Positions 27,258-35,241 of a stretch of DNA of 64,000 nt are shown in pieces. The stretch covers positions 1 to 64,000 of the forward strand of contig JAEEYF010000090.1 in NCBI GenBank assembly GCA_016291655.1, given 5' to 3'. This stretch comes from Lachnospiraceae bacterium (lineage in GTDB: Bacteria > Bacillota > Clostridia > Lachnospirales > Lachnospiraceae). Made by a program: the position numbers and the translations under genes. The notes under the pieces were generated by a model that worked only from the letters and a program-made list of their open reading frames with translations, was not told the DNA's origin and made no database searches. Each line of letters opens with the position of its first letter. Positions within the stretch are counted from its first letter, which is position 1.

Positions 27258-28318
27258 TAGTTTTCACCTCCGTTTACTTTTTCGATGGAGGCAAGCACCT
27301 CTTCGGGCGAAGGTATCATACCGCCCGTGCGGTTGCAAAGATAAACAGGTTTTTTGCAACGCTCGGCAAGCTCAACATCCTGGATCATCTGACCCATGTT
27401 CATTTCAACAGTGATAAACGCCTTAACCTTGTCGGCAGCCTCAAGAATGGGCTTCTTGGGGAAAGGCCAAAGGGTGATGGGGCGGATCATTCCGACCTTT
27501 ATGCCCTTAGCACGTGCTGCAACAATGGCATTCTTGGATACTCTCGACGTGATACCGAAGGAAACAACGCAGATCTCTGCATCCTCCATCATATATGATT
27601 CATAAAGTACTTCGTTCTCTTCTACTTTCTTGTACTTCTCAAAACGCTCAAAATTCTTCTGTTCAAGCTGTTCAGGCTTAAGATAGAGTGAATTTACGAT
27701 GTTTCTGGGTCTTTTGCAATTTGTTCCGGTGAGAGCCCAAGGCTTCTCAACCTCTTCGATCACAATATCATCAATGGCAACGGGCTCCATCATCTGTCCC
27801 ATTGTTCCGTCTGCAAGGATCATACATACCATACGGTACTTGTCCGCAAGGTTGAAGCCCTTTGCCGTAAGCATAGCCATTTCGGAAACGCTTGAAGGTG
27901 CAAGCACGATGTTGTGATAATCACCGTGGCTTCCTCCCTTTGTAGCCTGGAAGTAATCGGACTGTGAAGGCTGGATGCCTCCGAGACCCGGGCCTCCTCT
28001 CTGTACGTTAACCACAAGTGCGGGAAGATCGCATCCTGCGAGGTAGGAAATACCTTCGCTCTTTAATGAAACTCCCGGTGAAGATGAGGATGTCATAACC
28101 CTCTTTCCGGTTGATGATACGCCGATAACCATGTTAATGGCGGCAACTTCGCTTTCAGCCTGTAAAAATGTTCCGCCGATCTTGGGCATACGCTTTGACA
28201 TGTAAGCCGCAACCTCAGTCTGGGGTGTGATCGGATAACCGAAGTAGTAACGGCAGCCCGCCTTGATTGCAGCCTCGGCAATGGCTTCATTACCCTTCAT
28301 GAGTACTTTCTCTGACAT
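27257..28318 (-). CDS. 2-Oxoacid:ferredoxin oxidoreductase, alpha subunit (VorB-like)
   Basis: 353 residues. Large subunit of a 2-ketoisovalerate-type enzyme that reversibly converts a branched 2-oxo acid plus CoA to acyl-CoA, CO2 and reduced ferredoxin. Seen: GNEAIAEAAIKAGCRYYFGYPITPQTE at the start, LQAESEVAAINMVIGVSSTGKRVMTSSSSPG and VQRGGPGLGGIQPSQSDYFQ. ATG 28318 was chosen (GAAGGAG before it). The VOR rather than KOR assignment rests on overall resemblance and the adjacent ilvE; 2-oxoglutarate or an aryl-pyruvate substrate cannot be excluded. Confidence 0.88.
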   Translation of the reverse strand: MSEKVLMKGNEAIAEAAIKAGCRYYFGYPITPQTEVAAYMSKRMPKIGGTFLQAESEVAAINMVIGVSSTGKRVMTSSSSPGVSLKSEGISYLAGCDLPALVVNVQRGGPGLGGIQPSQSDYFQATKGGSHGDYHNIVLAPSSVSEMAMLTAKGFNLADKYRMVCMILADGTMGQMMEPVAIDDIVIEEVEKPWALTGTNCKRPRNIVNSLYLKPEQLEQKNFERFEKYKKVEENEVLYESYMMEDAEICVVSFGITSRVSKNAIVAARAKGIKVGMIRPITLWPFPKKPILEAADKVKAFITVEMNMGQMIQDVELAERCKKPVYLCNRTGGMIPSPEEVLASIEKVNGGEN

Positions 28319-28335
28319 AGGTTTTCTCCTTCCCT

Positions 28336-28542
28336 TTACTTTTCCACTGTAATTACGCAATCAGGGCACATGAGTGCACATGATGCACATCCGATACAAG
28401 CACTCGGATCGATGCATTTTGCCGGATGATGTCCTTTAGCATTCAATGCTGTTTCATCCAGGGCAACGATTTTCTTGGGGCACGCGGTAACACAAAGTCC
28501 GCAGCCCTTACAAACATCAGTCTTAAATGTAATACTTGCCAC
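28336..28542 (-). CDS. 2[4Fe-4S] ferredoxin subunit (delta) of the oxidoreductase, GTG start
   Basis: 68 residues with two complete CxxCxxCxxxC clusters: CKGCGLCVTACPK (about 10-22) and CIGCASCALMCPD (about 47-59). It passes electrons between the TPP centre and ferredoxin. The start is GTG at 28542, nine bases after AAGGAGG; the longer in-frame start at 28599 would add a basic stretch with no ribosome site. It is the first oxidoreductase subunit of the run and sits 17 bases before the alpha gene. Confidence 0.9.
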   Translation of the reverse strand: MASITFKTDVCKGCGLCVTACPKKIVALDETALNAKGHHPAKCIDPSACIGCASCALMCPDCVITVEK

Positions 28543-28614
28543 TTTTGTTTTCCTCCTTTTGACTCCCGTAAACCACTCGTTTAAGCGAATCCGGATCAAT
28601 TGTTGTTGATTGTT

Positions 28615-29280
28615 TTATACTATCTTGTCTTGCAAATGTATGACCATGAGATCATCGATCTTGTCTTTGACCTCATCGTAAATATTTTTTGTGACGGTAG
28701 TAAACCTTATCGGTATGCCCGCCGTCTCCGAAACCTTTTTGGCAAAAGCAACGCTCCCAAACACATCCTCGGCCGTTGTTTCCACGCCAAGATTCGAATC
28801 GTTTACGATGCCCGTAAACTTCATGTCTGCCGTAGTCTCGATCTCATGCATTACCTCGATCGCGAGCTCCGGCGTTTTGGATAAAGGTCTGAACTTGTTC
28901 AGGACAAGCAACAGTTCATAGTTGTTCTCGGCTTTGATCGCATCCGCATATCTTCCGAGAGCCGTTGCTCCTCTGTCATCTCCGCCAATATCGAAGATCG
29001 CATATCTGTCGTGAATGTCCACCAGGGAGTAGATCTCTGCCGGAAGCGCCGGAAGATCGACATTGGATCCCGCATATACGGACGAGATAAGCTTTATTCC
29101 GTTTTCTTCCAGTTCCTTCTGGCTGTCCTTTGTCCTGAAGTAGGGATTGACTATATCAAGATCGGCTATTGCCACTTGAAGCCCCATCTTTTTCAATTGC
29201 AAGGCATAGTTTACAGCCACATTGGTTTTTCCGCTGCCGTAATGTCCGGCAAACAAAGTCACTCTTTTCGGTTTATCCAT
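28615..29280 (-). CDS. P-loop NTPase (ParA/CobQ-like) ahead of the oxidoreductase
   Basis: 221 residues. Walker A GHYGSGKTNVAVNYA (about 12-26), ADLDIVNPYFRTKD as the deviant second motif near residue 42, and FDIGGDDRGATALG near 95. Together these form a SIMIBI-class ATP/GTPase without a fused effector domain. AGGAAG precedes the ATG. It has its own candidate promoter and lies 72 bases before the ferredoxin gene. A role in cofactor insertion, Fe-S loading or complex assembly is possible from context only; I know of no established function. Confidence 0.75.
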   Translation of the reverse strand: MDKPKRVTLFAGHYGSGKTNVAVNYALQLKKMGLQVAIADLDIVNPYFRTKDSQKELEENGIKLISSVYAGSNVDLPALPAEIYSLVDIHDRYAIFDIGGDDRGATALGRYADAIKAENNYELLLVLNKFRPLSKTPELAIEVMHEIETTADMKFTGIVNDSNLGVETTAEDVFGSVAFAKKVSETAGIPIRFTTVTKNIYDEVKDKIDDLMVIHLQDKIV

Positions 29281-29341
29281 TTTTCTTCCTATATTATGTG
29301 ACGAACGGTAAAATGTTCGACCTATAAAAGTATAATTATTC

Positions 29342-29370
29342 AGTTTATATCTTTTTTATGTATTTTGCAA
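29342..29370 (-). promoter_or_regulatory. Candidate promoter for the P-loop NTPase-VOR-ilvE run
   Basis: Minus strand TTGCAA (29365-29370), 17 bases, TAAACT (29342-29347). An 8-bp inverted repeat just upstream could be an operator. Confidence 0.5.
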
Positions 29371-29387
29371 GGATTTTTTATTTAACG

Positions 29388-29420
29388 ATGTAAAGTGATA
29401 CCATTAAAAAATTTTACATC
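29388..29420. promoter_or_regulatory. Inverted repeat upstream of the P-loop NTPase promoter
   Basis: Perfect GATGTAAA / TTTACATC arms (29388-29395 and 29413-29420) with a 17-base AT-rich centre, 18 bases upstream of the -35. It could be an XRE-cupin binding site, or a weak hairpin ending the ligase transcript. There is no good T-run. Confidence 0.45.
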
Positions 29421-29437
29421 ATTCAGAAGTCTGTCTT

Positions 29438-31705
29438 TTAAAGTGCTTTTCTGATAACCTTTCCGCTTATGGTCTTGGGTAATTCAGTCCTGAATTCCAC
29501 AATTCTGGGATACTTGTAAGGAGCCGTTTTTTCCTTGACGTAGTTCTGGATCTCCTTCTTGAGTTCCTCGGTACCTTCCTTGCCGTTCACGAGAACTATG
29601 CACGCTTTGACCACCTGTCCTCTGACCGGATCGGGAGCTGCGCAGACGCCACACTCCAATACGTAAGGGAGCTCCATGATAACATTCTCGATCTCGAAGG
29701 GTCCGATCCTGTATCCGGAAGATTTGATCACATCGTCTATTCTGGAAACATACCAGAAGTAGCCGTCCTCATCCTTATAGGCGATATCGCCGGTGTGATA
29801 ATAGCCGTCATGCCACGCTTCCTTCGTTTTATCGGGCTCTTTGTAGTACTCGAGAAGAAGTCCGCAAGGTATACCGTTCTTTGTACTGATGCATATCTCT
29901 CCGTTTTCGGCTGTTCCCACGGGATTTCCGTCCGTATCGAGCAGCTCAACCTCATATGCGGGCGAAGGCTTCCCCATTGAACCCGGCTTCGGCTTCATTC
30001 CTACAAGGTTTCCGATGGTAAGTGTTGTTTCCGTCTGTCCGAAGCCTTCCATAATGTCAAGGCCCGTAGCCTGCTTGAACTGATAGAATACTTCGGGGTT
30101 CAAAGCTTCTCCGGCTGTGGTGGCATGCTCTATGCAGGAAAGATCGTATTTTGAAAGGTCTTCCTTGATGAACATCCTGTACATCGTAGGAGGTGCGCAG
30201 AATGTGGTGATCGGATACTTTCCGAAAAGCTGAAGGATGTCATCCGCATGGAAGCGCTCAAAGTCATATACAAACACGGCCGCTTCATTCAGCCACTGAC
30301 CGAAGAGTTTCCCCCAAAGGGATTTGCCCCAGCCCGTATCGGAAATGGTAAAATGCAGACCCTGAGTTCTTACGCAGTGCCAATACTTGGCGGTGATGAA
30401 ATGTCCCAAAGCGTACTTACAGGAATGAAGCACCATTTTGGGATAGCCGTTGGTTCCGCTGGAGAAAAGCATGATCATGGGATCGTCGCCCTTTGCGCTG
30501 TCAGCGGTTCTCAAATATCTTCTGGAGAAGAAAACGAATTCATCGTCAAAGTTCCTCCAGCCTTCCTTGTGACCGCCCACAATGATCTTGTTCTGAAGAA
30601 AAGGACATTCCTCGGCTGCTTCATCGACAGCATCCGTTGTACCGTCCGAAATCGTACATACGATAGAATGAATGTCACCGGCCTTGAAACGGTAAACAAA
30701 GTCATGTGACTTCAGCTGATTGGTTGCAGGAACAACGATGGCTCCGATCTTGTTGAGAGCAAGAAATGCTATCCAAAACTGATAGTGACGCTTCAAAACA
30801 AGCATTACCCTGTCGCCCTTCTTGATACCGAGTGAAGTAAAGTAATTTGCTGCCTGGTTTGACAGTTCCTTGAATTCCTTAAAAGTGAATCTCTTTTCGT
30901 TCTTATCCTTGTCCAGGTGGATCATTGCAAGCTTATCGGGTTTTGTTCTTGCGATCTCATCCGTAATATCAAAAGCAAAGTTGAACTTGTCCGTATTCTT
31001 GAAGTTGATGCTGCGGAAGCTTCCGTCCTCGTTATCAACGCTGTCGATGAAGTTCTCGTAAACAAGTCCCTTGGTCTGCTTTGCACGAACGATAGCTTCC
31101 GTCGCAAAGCCGTTATCCTGCTCATCGGAGGCCATTATCATAGCGATGAACTTGCAGGCTTTTCCGCCCACAGCGATCATTCCGTGAGGCTTACCCGAGG
31201 TGTAATAGATGGAATCACCTGCATTCAGGATCTCCACATGCTCTCCTACCTGTACCTTTAAGGATCCTTCAACGATATAGTCAAATTCCTGACCTGCATG
31301 TACCGTTGTATGGATAGGAAGATTCTGCAGTGACTCATCATAGTCATAGGTTACAAGATAAGGCTCCGCAAGCTTTTTCTTAAAGTAAGGAGCAAGGTTC
31401 TGTATGAGTTCTCCCGCCTCATTTGCTGTTGTCAGTCCCATTCCTCCTCTTACCACATTGTAGGAAGAAAGTCTTGCGCTCTGACCTTCGATCAGTTCCG
31501 TCATTTCCAATCCGAAGGCAAGTGCACACTTGTGAACGAAGGTAAAGGGAAGTTCTGCTTCTCCGTTCATATACGAGTTGAAATGTTCCATATCAACTTC
31601 TGCTTTTGCTGCAAGCTCTTCATCGGAATAGCCCTTGATATCCTGCATATCACGGATCCTGACGACGACTTCATTCACTTGTTCTTTCATTTCCGGCTTA
31701 ACCAT
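29438..31705 (-). CDS. XRE-cupin / AMP-dependent acyl-CoA synthetase fusion protein
   Basis: 755 residues in one open frame. Residues 1-70 form an XRE-type helix-turn-helix. Residues about 100-195 form a cupin (GQEFDYIVEGSLKV, LNAGDSIYYTSGKPHG). From about 215 to the end there is a complete acyl-CoA ligase: P-loop FSSGTNGYPK (about 395-404), GFGQTETT near 540, SRIDDVIKSSGYRIGPFEIEN near 640, and catalytic Lys in KTISGKVIRKAL at the very end. Both halves are paralogous to the two separate genes at 24298-24849 and 22608-24272. The start follows AAAGGAG. An Ile-type T-box precedes it, so expression should rise when charged tRNA-Ile is scarce, which suggests a biosynthetic rather than degradative job. 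Confidence 0.88.
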   Translation of the reverse strand: MVKPEMKEQVNEVVVRIRDMQDIKGYSDEELAAKAEVDMEHFNSYMNGEAELPFTFVHKCALAFGLEMTELIEGQSARLSSYNVVRGGMGLTTANEAGELIQNLAPYFKKKLAEPYLVTYDYDESLQNLPIHTTVHAGQEFDYIVEGSLKVQVGEHVEILNAGDSIYYTSGKPHGMIAVGGKACKFIAMIMASDEQDNGFATEAIVRAKQTKGLVYENFIDSVDNEDGSFRSINFKNTDKFNFAFDITDEIARTKPDKLAMIHLDKDKNEKRFTFKEFKELSNQAANYFTSLGIKKGDRVMLVLKRHYQFWIAFLALNKIGAIVVPATNQLKSHDFVYRFKAGDIHSIVCTISDGTTDAVDEAAEECPFLQNKIIVGGHKEGWRNFDDEFVFFSRRYLRTADSAKGDDPMIMLFSSGTNGYPKMVLHSCKYALGHFITAKYWHCVRTQGLHFTISDTGWGKSLWGKLFGQWLNEAAVFVYDFERFHADDILQLFGKYPITTFCAPPTMYRMFIKEDLSKYDLSCIEHATTAGEALNPEVFYQFKQATGLDIMEGFGQTETTLTIGNLVGMKPKPGSMGKPSPAYEVELLDTDGNPVGTAENGEICISTKNGIPCGLLLEYYKEPDKTKEAWHDGYYHTGDIAYKDEDGYFWYVSRIDDVIKSSGYRIGPFEIENVIMELPYVLECGVCAAPDPVRGQVVKACIVLVNGKEGTEELKKEIQNYVKEKTAPYKYPRIVEFRTELPKTISGKVIRKAL

Positions 31706-31770
31706 TGTTTTTCTCCTTTAATATTGGATGTTGGTTGGTTGTCTTGAGGACTTGTGATATCCTTATATAA

Positions 31771-32030
31771 CAAAAAGTCCCAAGACTAGTAAACTAATCT
31801 TGAGACGAAATATTCATTCCGCGGTACCACTCAATTTCCTGCTTGGCAGGCTCTTTAAGGTCTTACAACCTCTTTGCACTAACGTAGCTCTCACGTAGGC
31901 CACTACTCACTTTCGCTTTCGCATCCTCAGCTCGGAAGGGATAGGATTGTTTTAAGTTCTTACAGGCTCGCACCAAACGCCTGCTCTCTGAAAAGAATTA
32001 TTAAAAGTCCGTCTTCGTCACAGCTTTTAT
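31771..32030 (-). ncRNA. T-box leader with ATC (isoleucine) specifier
   Basis: Minus strand. The k-turn-like TGACGAAGA at the stem I base is followed by the AGAGAG bulge, distal GTTTGGTGCGAGC, and specifier ATC at 31940-31942. ATC was placed by the rule that the codon lies five bases before C/G-GAG, which also gives GGC in the glyS leader. The T-box GAGTGGTACCGCGG lies near 31818-31832. A terminator hairpin with TTTTT follows at about 31771-31806. The downstream gene is an acyl-CoA ligase, not a tRNA synthetase. A shifted reading (TAT or CTA) is less likely but possible. Confidence 0.85.
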
Positions 32031-32055
32031 TGAATACCTTATTTAATTGTTGGTT

Positions 32056-32084
32056 ACTTTACCACTTTAACCTGTCCTTGTCAA
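32056..32084 (-). promoter_or_regulatory. Sigma-A promoter of the Ile T-box transcript
   Basis: Minus strand TTGACA (32079-32084), exactly 17 bases, TAAAGT (32056-32061). Strong match, located between the MFS gene stop and the T-box leader. Confidence 0.82.
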
Positions 32085-32099
32085 GCATCTGTTTTATTT

Positions 32100-33287
32100 T
32101 TATTGCTTATGCAATTGATAAGCCGCCTTCAATGCTTTTACGCGCCGTTCCGAGATCTCCATAAAACCTATGTTCAATACGGCAAAGAAAAGCAAATAGA
32201 AAGGCATTACCCATATTCCCACTTGCTGCTGCAGATGTCCGAAGGCCATGGGCATACAGGTGTTTGCCACGTATGCAAATACCATCTGAAGTGCAATGAC
32301 CGCGGCACTGAAACGACGTCCGAATTTTTCGGGCGCCATATGCTGGATGGCGGGAAAAACAGGAGCCATTCCGCTGCCCACGAGGAAAAATCCGACTGCC
32401 GCCGGTATCCACGGTGTTAAAGGCAGTGCGATGAGTGCTATACCTGCCAATTCGATCCCGATGCCGATGCGTATGAGTTTAATATCTCCCGCTTTATTTG
32501 AAATGAAACCCGAGATCAGCCTGCCCAGCATCAGCCCGCCGAAGATCAGAGAACCAAAGGAAGCTGCCATTTCCTCGCTGACTCCTTCCTTTACCCCAAC
32601 AAAGTAGCTGGAGGTCCAGAGAAAGCAGGTCGCCTCCCCCGCGCAATATGCAAAAAAAGATATCAATGTCGCGATCACACCCGGCTGTCCGATCGCTTCC
32701 CTTATGCCTGCTCCTTCCGTGCTCTCCTTTTTCTCGGATTGCGCGTTTTTCTTCCAAAGAGGAAGCGAAAGGATGCACACCAGCAATATGCCCATCTGAA
32801 TGTAGGCGGTCCAGCGGTAGCCCTCGTTCCAACGCGCATATCTCAACGCGAGCGCCATTATGTTGGGACTGATCACCGCTCCCACTCCGTAAAAGCAATG
32901 CAGAAAATTCATTACCGATGAAGGGAAATTGTTTGCCACATAATGATTCATGGAAGTATCAATAGCTCCCGCACCGAGTCCGTAGGGCACGGCAAACAAA
33001 AAAAGCATCCCGTAGCAGCTTGAAAACGAAAAACCCAAAAGACCGAATATAGTGAGTGCTATGGATACAATCACTATCCATTTCGTATGAAATCTCCTGA
33101 TGAGCCTCGTACTGAACAACGCTGACACAATGGTCATTCCGGAGATCGTCATTCCCACATATCCCGCATAGGACGACGGCACTCCGAAATCCGCCTGCAT
33201 GATGGGCCATCCCGATCCCAACAGTGAATCGGGTAAACCCAGACTGACAAAGATCAGATAAATGATCGCCAGTAACAATGAAACCAT
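32100..33287 (-). CDS. Major facilitator superfamily transporter
   Basis: 395 residues, about 12 hydrophobic helices. The start (LGLPDSLLGSGWPIMQADFGVPSSYAGYVG) resembles the FucP/sugar or drug MFS group. A conserved-looking NHYVANNFPSSVMNFLHCFYGVGAVISP lies near residue 108, and a central basic loop of about 20 residues near 188. Substrate unknown. It is immediately upstream of the T-box promoter but has no visible T-box itself, so a link to amino acid or branched-acid uptake is only positional. Confidence 0.82.
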   Translation of the reverse strand: MVSLLLAIIYLIFVSLGLPDSLLGSGWPIMQADFGVPSSYAGYVGMTISGMTIVSALFSTRLIRRFHTKWIVIVSIALTIFGLLGFSFSSCYGMLFLFAVPYGLGAGAIDTSMNHYVANNFPSSVMNFLHCFYGVGAVISPNIMALALRYARWNEGYRWTAYIQMGILLVCILSLPLWKKNAQSEKKESTEGAGIREAIGQPGVIATLISFFAYCAGEATCFLWTSSYFVGVKEGVSEEMAASFGSLIFGGLMLGRLISGFISNKAGDIKLIRIGIGIELAGIALIALPLTPWIPAAVGFFLVGSGMAPVFPAIQHMAPEKFGRRFSAAVIALQMVFAYVANTCMPMAFGHLQQQVGIWVMPFYLLFFAVLNIGFMEISERRVKALKAAYQLHKQ

Positions 33288-33399
33288 ATTTAATTCCTCT
33301 CTTATCTTTTATTCCCTTATTATCTCTTGTCCCTCAAAAATCACATAACCATTTTACTCATGTTTTGCTCTTAGTCAATCCAAAACTGCCCACCGCACA

Positions 33400-33430
33400 G
33401 AAAAAGCCCCGGACATTACATCCGGGGCAG
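33400..33430 (-). terminator. Rho-independent terminator after the secreted-protein gene
   Basis: Perfect 8-bp GCCCCGGA / TCCGGGGC stem with a 7-base loop and TTTTTCT on the minus strand. It marks the end of the fliD-fliS run. Confidence 0.85.
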
Positions 33431-33444
33431 ATCTATGCGAATTA

Positions 33445-35199
33445 TCAATTTACGAAACCAACTGCGGTACTGGTCATCGACTTACCCTTGTAGGTAATGG
33501 TCACACGAACATATTTATGATGTGTCTGTGCATATACCGACTCGTAGGTTGCTCCGTCGGGCACATCATCCGAAATAGTCAGTGTCTTGCTATTTCCCAC
33601 TCCTTCAATGACTGTCCATGCGGTCGCATTCTTGGAGGCTGCGCACTCCCATGTGAAGGTAAAGTCGGAAGGATTTGCTGCCAGCTTCGCGCTGAGATTG
33701 GAGCTGGGATTAGCAGTCAATGCATAACCGAGCTTCGGGCTTCCGGAAATGAAAGCATAGGTCAAAGCTTCACTGTAATCAAGACTCGGTGAACAGATCC
33801 TGTAAGGAGAAGGAAGCGCCGTCTTGGTTCCTGTCTTTCTGATAACGACGATCGATCCGCTGACCGCTCTGCTGTATGCGATCTTGGTATAACTGTTCGC
33901 CTTTAAGGTGGTCCAGCTCATGCTTGTAACGGGAAGATTGGTAAAACTTGATGTCTGAACGGCTGCACCCGCATTGGGAAAACCTGTAAGACCGAATCTG
34001 ACGGCATCTTTGGGTGTAATGACCGCCACCTGGAAATCCTCGTCATTTGCGTTTGAAACCTGAATTCCGCCGTTACCTGATTTTGATTGTACATATTCAA
34101 CGGTAATATTGTTAAACTCCGCATCGGAGATCGTTCCCGTAACAGGTATGGTGATCTCAGTCACACGGCTCGCTGCTGCCCTGCTTGCGCCTGCGGTTCT
34201 GACATAAAGCGTACTCTCGGCAGTGATAGCCGCAGAATTTACAAGCCCGAGAGCCTGCTGCGCGAGAAACTTGGTTACTCTTGCCGAAGTCGTGATCGGT
34301 GAGATAGCTGTCAGTCTGTCGGAGGAAGGAACCGTGGGCTCCGTAGTTGTCGCATTGGTTCCGTATGCAGGGATCAACGTCCAGTTGACGCCGTCCAGTG
34401 AAAACTCCTGACCGTTCTTGAGGTTGATCGTTCCGTCTGTCATTGTTACATTCACGACAGGTCCCGGAAGTATCTTTGCAAGAGTATATCTTGCAACAGA
34501 CGAAGCTCTGCGTCCGATCCCGTTTGCATCATTCTCCTGGCTTAAGGATTTGATCCTGAATTCCAGTGCACCGCCTCTGATCTCCATCTCGTGAGGATCC
34601 AGCGAGGAAAAATCATGCCAGTTTCCCGTGGTGTCCTTGCGCCATTCTATATTTTCAAGGTCCGGATAGGTCTGATCCCTGTTATTTACCTTTTTGAAGA
34701 AAATGAAATATCCTGTATCTTCGCCGAAATGATCTGCATATGCGGGCTCTGCGTATTTCCGTTTCCATAGTTCGGAATCCGTGATGTCCGTAGCAAGCAA
34801 TGTTCCGGTAAACTTGACGCTAAGAGTCTCCTGCCACTTGATGACAATACTTGATACTCTTGTATGAACATCTCCGCAGATGTATATCTTAACATCCGCA
34901 TTATTTCTTGCCCATGATATATCAAAGAGTGCCACATTGTTTCTCAATTCGCATTTATACCATTTCGATATATCGGATGAGTAAACATCGGTAAAATAAA
35001 TTTCAGTATCCCGATCAGAAGCAGTCAGACTTGTTTCATCGATCCTTACGGACTGCATATCATAGTCGACGACGATGAGGTTACTTGGAACCACTGTCCC
35101 GTTTCCTGCCGCATATACTCCAATATCGGCAGACGGTGCTGCGATCAGGCATACGAGCATAACACAAGCCATAAGCCTTGATATCAGTTTTTTGATCAT
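33445..35199 (-). CDS. Large secreted protein of unknown function at the end of the flagellar operon
   Basis: 584 residues. Signal peptide: MIKKLISRLMACVMLVCLIA followed by APSADIGVYA, predicted cut near residue 30. No membrane anchor, LPXTG or S-layer motif was recognised. The sequence is beta-rich, with Ser/Thr/Asn-rich stretches, a repeated NG(Q)EFSLDGVNWT-type patch near residue 270 and a C-terminal Ig/fibronectin-like segment with a Trp-Glu-Cys (FTWECAASKN) near residue 525. The start follows AAGGAG. It lies 43 bases after the FliT-like gene on the same strand, and the operon terminator comes directly after it. Confidence 0.7.
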   Translation of the reverse strand: MIKKLISRLMACVMLVCLIAAPSADIGVYAAGNGTVVPSNLIVVDYDMQSVRIDETSLTASDRDTEIYFTDVYSSDISKWYKCELRNNVALFDISWARNNADVKIYICGDVHTRVSSIVIKWQETLSVKFTGTLLATDITDSELWKRKYAEPAYADHFGEDTGYFIFFKKVNNRDQTYPDLENIEWRKDTTGNWHDFSSLDPHEMEIRGGALEFRIKSLSQENDANGIGRRASSVARYTLAKILPGPVVNVTMTDGTINLKNGQEFSLDGVNWTLIPAYGTNATTTEPTVPSSDRLTAISPITTSARVTKFLAQQALGLVNSAAITAESTLYVRTAGASRAAASRVTEITIPVTGTISDAEFNNITVEYVQSKSGNGGIQVSNANDEDFQVAVITPKDAVRFGLTGFPNAGAAVQTSSFTNLPVTSMSWTTLKANSYTKIAYSRAVSGSIVVIRKTGTKTALPSPYRICSPSLDYSEALTYAFISGSPKLGYALTANPSSNLSAKLAANPSDFTFTWECAASKNATAWTVIEGVGNSKTLTISDDVPDGATYESVYAQTHHKYVRVTITYKGKSMTSTAVGFVN

Positions 35200-35241
35200 C
35201 TTAGCCTCTCCTTCCTGTTGCAATCATTCCCTGAAATATAT

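Noticed and set aside
31771-32030. Reading the T-box specifier as TAT (Tyr) or CTA (Leu)
   Set aside because: Counting from the conserved C/G-GAG of stem I, as in the glyS leader where it gives the expected GGC, gives ATC. The alternatives need a shifted helix. Folding should confirm.
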